Of a stretch of 46,642 nucleotides of DNA, positions 1 to 7,349 are shown piece by piece. The stretch's first letter is position 1; each line of letters begins with the position of its first letter. Origin of the DNA: Phycisphaerae bacterium (GTDB taxonomy: Bacteria > Planctomycetota > Phycisphaerae > Sedimentisphaerales > Anaerohalosphaeraceae); assembly GCA_029858345.1 (NCBI GenBank), contig JAOUFG010000007.1, forward strand, positions 1 through 46,642. The letters run 5' to 3'. The notes under the pieces are model-generated. The model ran no database searches. It worked only from the letters and a program-made list of their open reading frames with translations, and was not told where the DNA came from. The translations under genes and the position numbers were made by a program.

Positions 1-1
1 C

Positions 2-727
2 CGGGTTAATCGATTGTCAGCGAATGAGACGGCCATTGTCGACGATGATGTAATCCGGTGCCTCCGGTTTGCTCAAAGGGCGTATGAATTAACGGACGGG
101 GCTTTTAATAGTACGATTGGCGATCTCATCAAGGCCGGCAAACACGAGAACACCGGTGCGTCAGAAGGATTTCTGTCGAAGCTGACAACGCCCCGAATGC
201 TGGAGCTCAACGAAGAGGCGCATTCCGTCAAAGTCCTGCAGGAAGGGATGAGTATCGATCTGGGAGGGATCGGCAAAGGATACGCGGTGGATGCCGCCGC
301 GGACGTTTTGGCCGAGTGGGGGATTCAAAGAGCGATCATTCACGGAGGCGCCAGTTCGATTCGTGCCCTTCAACCCCCCAACGAAAAAAACGGATGGCCC
401 GTTGTGCTTCGCAATCCGGTGGATGAATCTGTGATCGACCGGTTGGAACTGGCCAACGAAGCGATGAGCTGTTCGGGATTGCAGCAGGGCGGGCACATTA
501 TCAATCCATTCACGGGCCAAGCGGTGACCAACCGTATCGCATGCTGGGTCCGGCTGCCTGAAAACGCGGCGATGTGCGATGCGCTCAGCACGGCGGCAAT
601 GATTATGCCCGTTGAAAAAATACAGGCGATGCAGACAAAACAACCCGGGCTGTCTGTCATGCTGCTGATGACCGATGGCAAAGGCAACGATCAACTGATG
701 CGGTGGGGCAACTGGGCGCAGGATTAA
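2..727 (+). CDS. apbE: FAD:protein FMN transferase (ApbE family), 5'-truncated by window edge
   Basis: The frame is open to the left edge with no stop before the first codon, so the gene begins outside the window; the first in-frame start codon inside is a TTG at 14. ApbE enzymes link FMN covalently to a Thr/Ser of partner flavoproteins such as RnfG/NqrC or of periplasmic FMN-binding proteins, using FAD and a divalent metal. Family landmarks are visible: SIDLGGIGKGYAVD in the middle, GGHIINPFTG (the family's HIIDPxTG segment) and DALSTAAMIM near the end. About 240 residues are present against a usual 320-350, so roughly the first quarter, including any signal peptide, is missing. It converges on the glycosyltransferase with one base between their stop codons. 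Family assignment is secure; the partner flavoprotein cannot be inferred here. Confidence 0.87.
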   Translation, partial: RVNRLSANETAIVDDDVIRCLRFAQRAYELTDGAFNSTIGDLIKAGKHENTGASEGFLSKLTTPRMLELNEEAHSVKVLQEGMSIDLGGIGKGYAVDAAADVLAEWGIQRAIIHGGASSIRALQPPNEKNGWPVVLRNPVDESVIDRLELANEAMSCSGLQQGGHIINPFTGQAVTNRIACWVRLPENAAMCDALSTAAMIMPVEKIQAMQTKQPGLSVMLLMTDGKGNDQLMRWGNWAQD

Positions 728-728
728 A

Positions 729-1472
729 TCATCGCCTTTTGGGGGATGTGAGATTGCGGAATTGCCGTTTCAGCTTCATCACATCTCTGAAAATGCCGAA
801 TACTTCTTTCGCCGGTTTTAAGCGGCTGTCTGGGTCGCAGGTCCAGTCCACCGCAAACTCCTTGATGGTATATCCCCGGGCCAGGGCCAGCAGGATGATT
901 TCAATATCGAACATGAACCGGTCCATGCTGCTTTCGGCGTACAGTTGGCGTGCGGCAGGACCGCTGTAGACCTTGAAACCGCACTGGGTATCCGTGAGAT
1001 TTCCAAGCAGCTTAATGTCATGGATCAGGAACCAGTGAAAGAGCCGCGAACAGATTTTTCGATACAGGGTTTGAGACCGCAGGATATGGCAGTTGGAAAG
1101 TTTACGGGATCCGTGGGCAATCTGACAGTGTCCCGAGCGAATGAGGGCCACCCCCGACAGTGCTTCAGCAAACCGAACACAGAGGCCGCTGTCAGCGAAC
1201 AGGACATAGTCTCCCCGGCTTTTTAAGATACCGCTACGGACGGCCCGGCCTTTTCCGTAATTCGCCTCTAATCCTTCAATAACACAGGGTGTTTGGATGC
1301 CTGCGGCCGTTTTCTCTGCAAGGGTCCGGGTCTGATCGGTGCTGCCGTCATCAACGATGATGATTTCTCCGGACAAATTCTCCGAAACCAAAAACCGATC
1401 CGCCGCAAGAATATCCTGAGCGATCTTGGTTTCTTCATTAAAGACCGGAATTACGATTGAAAGTGTAATCAT
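729..1472 (-). CDS. Family 2 glycosyltransferase, dolichyl/polyprenyl-phosphate sugar transferase type
   Basis: A 247-residue GT-A fold glycosyltransferase. The N-terminus shows IPVFNEETKI and IIIVDDGSTDQT (nucleotide-sugar binding), followed by NYGKGRAVRSGI and, near residues 145-170, LTDTQCGFKVY, a hallmark of ALG5/DPM1-like and GtrB-like enzymes that charge a polyprenyl phosphate with a hexose. There is no C-terminal membrane domain, so it would work at the inner face of the membrane as a peripheral enzyme. The usual metal-binding DxD position reads ADSGLC, so the second Asp is replaced by Gly, although other motifs are intact. The ATG start has no obvious Shine-Dalgarno sequence. The donor sugar and acceptor cannot be told from sequence. 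Confidence 0.85.
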   Translation of the reverse strand: MITLSIVIPVFNEETKIAQDILAADRFLVSENLSGEIIIVDDGSTDQTRTLAEKTAAGIQTPCVIEGLEANYGKGRAVRSGILKSRGDYVLFADSGLCVRFAEALSGVALIRSGHCQIAHGSRKLSNCHILRSQTLYRKICSRLFHWFLIHDIKLLGNLTDTQCGFKVYSGPAARQLYAESSMDRFMFDIEIILLALARGYTIKEFAVDWTCDPDSRLKPAKEVFGIFRDVMKLKRQFRNLTSPKRR

Positions 1473-1587
1473 ATAAGGGGATAATTATAAGCAAAAGACG
1501 ACCTTAAATACAGGATTGATTCGGAATTTCTTGAATAACACGCGTCTTAAGCTGTTAAGCCCGAAGAAAGCGGCCGAAGGATTTCTA

Positions 1588-1616
1588 TTGCCGTCCGGGC
1601 CGGATGCAAATACAAT
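1588..1616 (+). promoter_or_regulatory. Candidate sigma70 promoter for the dehydrogenase gene
   Basis: TTGCCG at 1588-1593 and TACAAT at 1611-1616 with a 17-bp spacer, about 100 bp before the chosen start of the downstream gene. Moderate match; seen by eye only. Confidence 0.4.
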
Positions 1617-1713
1617 ATGAGCATAAGTACAGTGTTAGCGGATCGGTTTGCCCGGTCAATTGGATTCCGATTTTTTTTTCAGCGAAGAGATGATTTTGAG
1701 TAGAATTTTCGAT

Positions 1714-2763
1714 ATGAAATCACAGATGTTGACAGGAATACGAGAAATGGCTCTCTGCGAGGTTCCTGCTCCCAAGGTCGTCAACCCCACGGATGTTCTG
1801 CTCAAAGTGGAATATGTGGGCGTTTGCGGCTCCGATGTGCATTATTATGAAACCGGCCGGATTGGCAGCCAGAAAGTTCAATACCCCTATCCGGTCGGGC
1901 ATGAATGCTCGGCGACCGTGGTTGATTTTGGGCGGGGAGTAAAGACATTACAAAAGGGAGAACCGGTTGTCGTGGAACCGGCCATATCCTGCCGGCAGTG
2001 CGACCAGTGCAGGGCGGGCCGGCCGCATACCTGCCAAAGCCTCAAATTTCTTGGCTGCCCCGGCCAGATCGACGGCTGCCTGGCCGAATACCTTGTCATG
2101 CCGGCAGAATGCTGTTTTCCCACGAAAAACCGGATTTCGCTTCAGCAGGGTGTTTTGTGTGAGCCCTTTGCGATTGGTGTCTATGCGGTTCAGCAATCGC
2201 ATCTGCAGGCCGGACAAACAGCGGCCGTTTTCGGCGCCGGTCCGATCGGGTTAAGCTGCCTGAAAGCTGCGCAGGCACAGGGAGTCGAAACCATCTACAT
2301 AACCGAAATCATATCCGAGCGGATCGAAATCGCCCGAAGTGCCGGTGCGGTGTGGATAGGCAATCCGGACACAGAAAATGTGGTTCAGGCAATGGCAGGC
2401 CTGGAACCAGACGGGGTTGATGTGGCGTTTGAGTGCGCGGGTCAGCAGGAAACCATAGATCAGGCGGTTGACGTTCTCAAGCCCGGCGGAACACTGATGC
2501 TGATCGGGATTCCCCGCGCCGAACGAATCGGTTTTTGCCCGGACAGGCTTCGGCGCAAGGAAATCTCGATCATTAATGTCAGAAGGCAAAATCACTGCAC
2601 CCGGAAGGCAATGGATATGATCGCTGACCGAAAAGTCGATTTGGATTTCATGGTAACGCATACATTTGAATTTGACCAATCCCAACGGGCCTTTGATTTG
2701 GTTGCCGGCTATAAAGACGGTGTCATCAAGGCCCTGATCAAAGCGAATACGAATCATGATTGA
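1714..2763 (+). CDS. Zinc-dependent medium-chain dehydrogenase (sorbitol/threonine dehydrogenase-like)
   Basis: A zinc alcohol dehydrogenase of the MDR superfamily, oxidising a polyol or secondary alcohol with NAD. The catalytic zinc site is visible as GVCGSDVHYY and GHECSATV. The four structural-zinc cysteines lie in CRQCDQCRAGRPHTC, and the Rossmann motif is VFGAGPIGLSCL. The acidic residue after the second beta strand (ITEII) suggests NAD rather than NADP. The frame is open upstream with ATGs at 1648 and 1690, but ATG 1714 is preferred because MKSQMLTGIREMALCEVP aligns with the normal N-terminus of the family, giving 349 residues. Its neighbours (a glycosyltransferase upstream, cinA downstream) do not reveal the substrate. 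Sorbitol, xylitol, threonine and galactitol dehydrogenases are all possible. Confidence 0.88.
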   Translation: MKSQMLTGIREMALCEVPAPKVVNPTDVLLKVEYVGVCGSDVHYYETGRIGSQKVQYPYPVGHECSATVVDFGRGVKTLQKGEPVVVEPAISCRQCDQCRAGRPHTCQSLKFLGCPGQIDGCLAEYLVMPAECCFPTKNRISLQQGVLCEPFAIGVYAVQQSHLQAGQTAAVFGAGPIGLSCLKAAQAQGVETIYITEIISERIEIARSAGAVWIGNPDTENVVQAMAGLEPDGVDVAFECAGQQETIDQAVDVLKPGGTLMLIGIPRAERIGFCPDRLRRKEISIINVRRQNHCTRKAMDMIADRKVDLDFMVTHTFEFDQSQRAFDLVAGYKDGVIKALIKANTNHD

Positions 2764-2791
2764 AAAGTCCCGTTTCTGCGCGGCGGAGTTT

Positions 2792-2868
2792 ATCCCGGAC
2801 TTGATCCGGGATCACCCGCAACCGTAAGTTACGGATTAACTCGCGGGAATTTACTACCCTGAAGGGTA
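2792..2868. repeat. Palindrome-rich leader between dehydrogenase and cinA
   Basis: Three small inverted repeats lie in a row: ATCCCGG...CCGGGAT (2792-2812), CCGTAA-G-TTACGG (2822-2834) inside CCCGC...GCGGG (2815-2847), and TACCCT-GA-AGGGTA (2855-2868). The first recurs, nearly unchanged, at 23909-23929. The last contains the probable cinA ribosome-binding bases (AGGG at 2863-2866). They could be a rho-independent-like or RNA-structural element, or debris of a dispersed repeat. Confidence 0.5.
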
Positions 2869-2873
2869 TAAAA

Positions 2874-4115
2874 ATGAAGAAAGCGTGTATTGTCAGTATC
2901 GGCAATGAACTGTTAAGCGGCCAGACCGTGGACACCAATGCCTCCTGGCTGGCGGCGAGATTGTTCGAAAAGGGAGTTCTGACAGCCGGCGTCTGGCAGG
3001 TCCCCGATGAAAAAGAGCGCATTGTTAAGGCAATCCAGGATGCGTCGCAGCAGGGTGAACTGATAGTGGTCACCGGCGGGTTGGGGCCGACGGATGATGA
3101 TCTGACAAGGAATGCCGTTGCGGCCTACCTGGGCGTTGAGCTTGAATTTCATGACGAGATACTCCGGGCGATGAACGATTTTTTCGAGAAACGCGGCAAA
3201 ACAATGGCTCCGAAAAATCGTTCCCAGGCCTACTTCCCCACAGGTGCAGCGATTTTAGACAATCCCATCGGAACGGCGCCCGGGTTTTGGGCACGAAAAA
3301 AAGATATTGACATCGTCGTGATGCCCGGTGTGCCGGCCGAGATGAAGCAGATGTTTACGGATCATGTGCTTCCTTTTCTCGAACAGTCCCTTTCCACGGC
3401 GAGAGTGGTTTGCAGGAAATTACGATGTTTGGGAGCCGGTGAATCGGAGATCGCCCAGAAGTTGGGCAACCTGATGGAGCGGGGCCGCAACCCGCTGATT
3501 AATTGCACATGCGGCTCCGGCGATATTATCATGCATATCAATGCAACAGCCGAAGATGAAAAAACGGCAATTCAAATGATCGATGATGACAAAACCGCAA
3601 TCCGTGAATGCCTCGGCGAATGGGTGTACGGCGAAGACGACCAGAGTTTGCCGGACGTTGTGGCTGATTTGCTTAAAAAACACCATAAAACCATGGTGAC
3701 GGCCGAGTCTTGTACCGGAGGTCTTTTGTCTCAAATGCTGACGGAAATACCGGGGTCCAGCGAATACCTGCTGGCTGGCTGGGTGACCTATAGCAATGAG
3801 GCCAAAATACGGTTGTTAGGGGTGCCCGAGAAATTAATAGCCGATTTTGGAGCGGTTAGCGCCCCCGTTGCACAAAGCATGGCAACTCAAGCCGCCCAGA
3901 GGTCCGGGGCCGATATTGCTGTCGCCATCACCGGAATTGCCGGCCCGGGCGGCGGAACAGACGAAAAACCTGTTGGATTAGTCTATATTTCTGTGTTCAT
4001 TGACGGCGATTGCAAGGTCGCCGAACACCGATTTCCCGCCGTAAATCGGCATTGGGTCCGGATGCGTTCGGCATTGGCAGCGCTAAATCATATCCGTTTG
4101 AGATTGCAGGTTTGA
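2874..4115 (+). CDS. cinA: CinA-family protein: CinA/MoaB-like domain plus nicotinamide-nucleotide amidase
   Basis: A full-length (413 aa) two-domain CinA. Residues 1-170 form the COG1058/molybdopterin-binding-like domain with SIGNELLSGQTVDTNA and VVTGGLGPTDDD, which in characterised homologues hydrolyses ADP-ribose. The C-terminal ~155 residues form the PncC amidase domain with TAESCTGGLLSQML and TGIAGPGGGTDEKPVG, which deamidates nicotinamide mononucleotide to nicotinic acid mononucleotide for NAD recycling. The start at ATG 2874 is preceded by AGGG with a 7-nt spacer. The stop codon TGA overlaps the -35 box of the promoter of the next operon. A functional link with nadE, 26 kb away, is only pathway-level. 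Confidence 0.95.
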   Translation: MKKACIVSIGNELLSGQTVDTNASWLAARLFEKGVLTAGVWQVPDEKERIVKAIQDASQQGELIVVTGGLGPTDDDLTRNAVAAYLGVELEFHDEILRAMNDFFEKRGKTMAPKNRSQAYFPTGAAILDNPIGTAPGFWARKKDIDIVVMPGVPAEMKQMFTDHVLPFLEQSLSTARVVCRKLRCLGAGESEIAQKLGNLMERGRNPLINCTCGSGDIIMHINATAEDEKTAIQMIDDDKTAIRECLGEWVYGEDDQSLPDVVADLLKKHHKTMVTAESCTGGLLSQMLTEIPGSSEYLLAGWVTYSNEAKIRLLGVPEKLIADFGAVSAPVAQSMATQAAQRSGADIAVAITGIAGPGGGTDEKPVGLVYISVFIDGDCKVAEHRFPAVNRHWVRMRSALAALNHIRLRLQV

Positions 4116-4140
4116 CGAAACGACCTGTTTTTGGTATAAT
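4112..4140 (+). promoter_or_regulatory. Strong sigma70-type promoter of the secretion/pilus operon
   Basis: TTGACG at 4112-4117 and a perfect TATAAT at 4135-4140 with a 17-bp spacer and an extended -10 TG (TGGTATAAT). It overlaps the cinA stop codon and lies 52 bp before the GspE/PilB start. Confidence 0.7.
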
Positions 4141-4192
4141 ATACGTTTAGTATACGTCAGGCATTATTTTATTATCCAAGAAGCGGGTTCCG

Positions 4193-5926
4193 ATGGCAAA
4201 ATCAAAAAGACGCTTAGGTGAAATCCTTTACAAGAAGGGATATGTCGGCAAAGAAAACCTGATTGAAGCGATCAAAAAGGGCAAGAAAACCCATAAGCGT
4301 CTCGGGGAGGTGCTTGTTGAGGATGGATTGGCTACAGAAGATCAGGTTTACAAGGCGTTGGCCAAGCAGTTTGGTTTTGAATTTGTCGATTTGAATAATG
4401 CTCAGATTCCCGAAAATGCGACCAAACTGGTCCCCGAAGACATCATCAAAAAACACAAAGTCATCCCCTTGGGGCAGGATAACGGTGAATTAAAAATCAT
4501 TATCCCGGACCCGATGGATCTGGACACGATTGATCTCCTTCGATTCCGCCTTAATATGGATCTGCGATGTTGCCTGGCAAGCCCGACAAAAATCGACACG
4601 TATATTGAAGGGTCGAGTGCCGTACAGGAAAGTACGGATGAATATCGCAGCAGTATCGACCAAACAGCTGAAGAATTAAGGGCCATGGGGCACGCGATTG
4701 AAGCCGAAGTGCGGCGTGCCCAGACGACAGACGCCGTTGACGACGGCCCGATTGTTCGCCTGGCCAACCTGATCATCGATGAAGCCGTCAGAATGCGTGC
4801 CAGTGATATTCATGTGGAACCCATGGCGGACCGTGTCCGGATCCGGTACCGTGTGGACGGCGTCTGTGTGGAACGGGATAACATTCCCAAAAACATGCAG
4901 GCCCCCTTGCTGGCCCGTTTAAAAATTTTATCGGGAATGGACATCGGGGAACGCCGGCTGCCTCAGGACGGTCGAATTAAGCGTGAGATTGATAACCAGG
5001 ATATCGACTTTCGTGTCTCGGCTCTTCCCGGCTATCACGGCGAAAGCACGGTACTGCGTATTTTGCGTCCGGATTCTGTGAACATCGGTATTCAGGCGAT
5101 TGGCTTTGACTCGGATGATTACGCGCGCTTTACGAAAATCATCCGGCGGCCGAACGGCATTTTCCTGGTAACCGGACCGACGGGTTCCGGTAAAACAACC
5201 ACGCTGTATTCGGCGCTGCAGGAACTGAACCGGCCGGACAAGAAGATCATTACGGCCGAAGACCCGGTGGAATATAATATTGCCGGCATTAATCAGTGCC
5301 AGGTCAGAACGGATATTGGACTGACGTTTGAATCGATTCTTCGGTCCATGCTGCGTCAGGCGCCGAATATCATCCTGATCGGTGAAATCCGTGACGGTAT
5401 CGTGGCCGACATTGCGATTCAGGCGGCATTAACAGGCCACCTGGTGTTCAGTACGCTGCACACCAATGATGCCCCCAGTGCCATCACGCGTTTGATTGAC
5501 ATGGGGGTCAAGCCGTTTTTGGTGGCCAGTTCGATTCAGGCCATTATGGCGCAGCGACTGGTTCGAACGATTTGTAAGGAATGTCGGACTGTAGACCCGT
5601 CGCCGGATCCGCATTTTCTGCGTCTGCTAAATATCAAGCCGGATGACATGAAATTGCATAAGATTTATAAAGGGGCCGGGTGCAATCATTGTCAGGGGAC
5701 CGGGTTTAAGGGCCGAATCGCGATTTTTGAAATGCTTGAAATGAATAATCAACTGCGGGATCTTGCGTTTGCACGCGCCCCGGCGGGAGAATTGCGAAAA
5801 GCGGCATTGGCGACCGGAATGACCTCCTTGCTCTATGACGGAAAAAAGAAGGTGTTCAAGGGGATTACCACCCCCGCAGAAGTGTCGCGTGTGGCACAGG
5901 CGGAAGGATTGGTTTTGGATGCATAG
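4193..5926 (+). CDS. GspE/PilB-family secretion ATPase (first copy)
   Basis: A 577-residue hexameric ATPase that powers pseudopilus/pilus assembly at the cytoplasmic face of the inner membrane. Residues ~1-150 form an N1/N2 (MshEN-like) region. The core has Walker A GPTGSGKTTT (~327-336), a Walker B/Asp-box region at IILIGEIRD (~390), the His box STLHTNDAPSA, and a four-cysteine zinc site CKEC (~461) and CNHC (~497). The Asp box is unusual: the normal RQDPD reads RQAPN, and RDLETAQ reads RDGIVAD, whereas the second copy at 7350-9110 keeps the consensus. It opens the operon, 33 bp ahead of the PilT-like gene. It may be a specialised or weakly active paralogue. Confidence 0.93.
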   Translation: MAKSKRRLGEILYKKGYVGKENLIEAIKKGKKTHKRLGEVLVEDGLATEDQVYKALAKQFGFEFVDLNNAQIPENATKLVPEDIIKKHKVIPLGQDNGELKIIIPDPMDLDTIDLLRFRLNMDLRCCLASPTKIDTYIEGSSAVQESTDEYRSSIDQTAEELRAMGHAIEAEVRRAQTTDAVDDGPIVRLANLIIDEAVRMRASDIHVEPMADRVRIRYRVDGVCVERDNIPKNMQAPLLARLKILSGMDIGERRLPQDGRIKREIDNQDIDFRVSALPGYHGESTVLRILRPDSVNIGIQAIGFDSDDYARFTKIIRRPNGIFLVTGPTGSGKTTTLYSALQELNRPDKKIITAEDPVEYNIAGINQCQVRTDIGLTFESILRSMLRQAPNIILIGEIRDGIVADIAIQAALTGHLVFSTLHTNDAPSAITRLIDMGVKPFLVASSIQAIMAQRLVRTICKECRTVDPSPDPHFLRLLNIKPDDMKLHKIYKGAGCNHCQGTGFKGRIAIFEMLEMNNQLRDLAFARAPAGELRKAALATGMTSLLYDGKKKVFKGITTPAEVSRVAQAEGLVLDA

Positions 5927-5959
5927 GATTGAGGCAAAGCTTTTTTTAGGGACTTAAAG

Positions 5960-7099
5960 ATGGCGACCTTAAACATTGATCGACTGTTGGAAGCATGTAT
6001 TAAAATGGGCGGCTCCGATTTACACTGTTCCGTCGGGCGTCCCCCTGTTCTGCGTATTTCGGGACGTCTGCGGTCCCTTGACACCAAAGTACTTGACCCG
6101 GATGATACGACGGCACTCATGAAAAGTATTACGCCGGAGCGCAACCAGCAGGAACTTCAGGAAACCGGAAGCACGGACTACGGGTTTGCGTTTGGCGATG
6201 CGGGGCGTTTCAGAACGGCCATTTTCAAACAAAAAGGAAACATTTCGATGGTCTTGCGTCTGATTCCTTCGGCACTGCTGAGTTTTGAACAGATCGGCTT
6301 GCCGAAAATTTGCGCTGCCCTGTGCCGCCGGCCGAGAGGGTTGTTTTTGGTGACCGGCCCGACGGGCAGCGGCAAAACAACCACACTGGCATCGATGATT
6401 AACTATATTAACGAGACGCTGGATCGGCATATTATTACGGTCGAGGAGCCGATTGAGTACTATCATCAGCACAAAAAATCAATCATCAACCAGCGGGAAG
6501 TGGGCCTGGATGTGACGACGTTCGCCGAGGCGCTGCGCCGTTCCCTGCGTCAGGACCCGGATGTGATTCTGGTGGGTGAATTACGAGATCTGGAAACGAT
6601 GGAAGCGGCGATCAGTGCCGCCGAAACCGGCCACCTTGTGTTTGGCACGCTTCATACCACCGGATGCCAGGGCACCATTAACCGAATCATTGATGCGTTT
6701 CCCGTCAGCCAACAGGAGCAGATTCGAGTTCAGCTCAGTACCAACATGATTGCGGTCTTGAGCCAGACCCTGTGCCCGAGAAAGCCGCGGGGCCGTGTTG
6801 CTGCTTACGAGTTTATGGTTGTCACGCCGGCCATTTCGAACTTGATACGTGAAAATAAGGTTTACCGTATCGAATCCAGCATTCAAATCGGCAAAAAAAT
6901 GGGGATGCAATTACTGGATGACCACCTGTGGGAATTGTACGATAAAGACCTGATCGATCTCGAAGAACTTTTAGACAAGGCCAGAAACCCGGACGAGATG
7001 CTGAAGCTGGCTCAGAAAAAAGCGGGCGGTACCTTGAGCGGGGCATCGAAGAAAATTGCAGAAGATTATGGTCCTGTTATTGGTGGATCAACCGAATAA
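5960..7099 (+). CDS. pilT: PilT-family retraction ATPase
   Basis: A 379-residue PilT/PilU-like ATPase, which disassembles type IV pili. It starts directly at the short N-terminal domain (LEACIKMGGSDLHCSVGRPP) and lacks the GspE N1 domain and zinc site, as expected for PilT. Walker A is GPTGSGKTTTLAS (~133-145), the Asp/Walker B box is RQDPDVILVGELRD (~193-206), and the His box is GTLHTTGCQGTINRI. The retraction motif usually written AIRNLIRE is AISNLIRE here (~291-298), an Arg to Ser change. A good RBS (AGGGA) precedes the ATG. Its position between two GspE-type ATPases argues that the system assembles and retracts a pilus-like fibre rather than acting only as a secretion pseudopilus. Confidence 0.92.
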   Translation: MATLNIDRLLEACIKMGGSDLHCSVGRPPVLRISGRLRSLDTKVLDPDDTTALMKSITPERNQQELQETGSTDYGFAFGDAGRFRTAIFKQKGNISMVLRLIPSALLSFEQIGLPKICAALCRRPRGLFLVTGPTGSGKTTTLASMINYINETLDRHIITVEEPIEYYHQHKKSIINQREVGLDVTTFAEALRRSLRQDPDVILVGELRDLETMEAAISAAETGHLVFGTLHTTGCQGTINRIIDAFPVSQQEQIRVQLSTNMIAVLSQTLCPRKPRGRVAAYEFMVVTPAISNLIRENKVYRIESSIQIGKKMGMQLLDDHLWELYDKDLIDLEELLDKARNPDEMLKLAQKKAGGTLSGASKKIAEDYGPVIGGSTE

Positions 7100-7143
7100 T
7101 ACAAAAAAAATAACCGACCTGTATTTTGTCGTCTGAAAAACAG

Positions 7144-7265
7144 TCTTATATAAAAAGTGTCCATTTTCTTTTCTTCGTTTTTTTGCTATTTTTGTTTGAT
7201 AAGTCAATTATCTCAAATTATTCCAATTTTAATCAATGCTGAATCTTATATTAAAAGTGTCTATT
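7144..7265. repeat. 22-bp direct repeat pair, 100 bp apart, upstream of second GspE gene
   Basis: Two 22-bp copies (7144-7165 and 7244-7265) share TCTTATAT, AAAAGTGTC and ATT and differ at two positions. Their starts are exactly 100 bp apart in an AT-rich gene-free stretch of 250 bp. The second copy ends 12 bp before the -35 box of the promoter at 7277-7305. Candidate tandem operator sites. Confidence 0.6.
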
Positions 7266-7276
7266 AGTTAAAACCC

Positions 7277-7305
7277 TTGTTTTTGTTCGTATATTTCGCT
7301 ATAAT
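7277..7305 (+). promoter_or_regulatory. Sigma70-type promoter for second GspE gene
   Basis: TTGTTT at 7277-7282 and TATAAT at 7300-7305 with a 17-bp spacer, 45 bp before the first possible start codon. It implies that the gspE2-gspF-prepilin segment can be expressed separately from the upstream ATPases. Confidence 0.65.
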
Positions 7306-7349
7306 AACAATAGAAGTAGATTCAGATTTGTCCTGCTTGGAACAGGATA

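Noticed and set aside
161-694. 177-codon minus-strand frame inside apbE
   Set aside because: His/Arg-rich shadow of a GC-rich coding frame with no domain.
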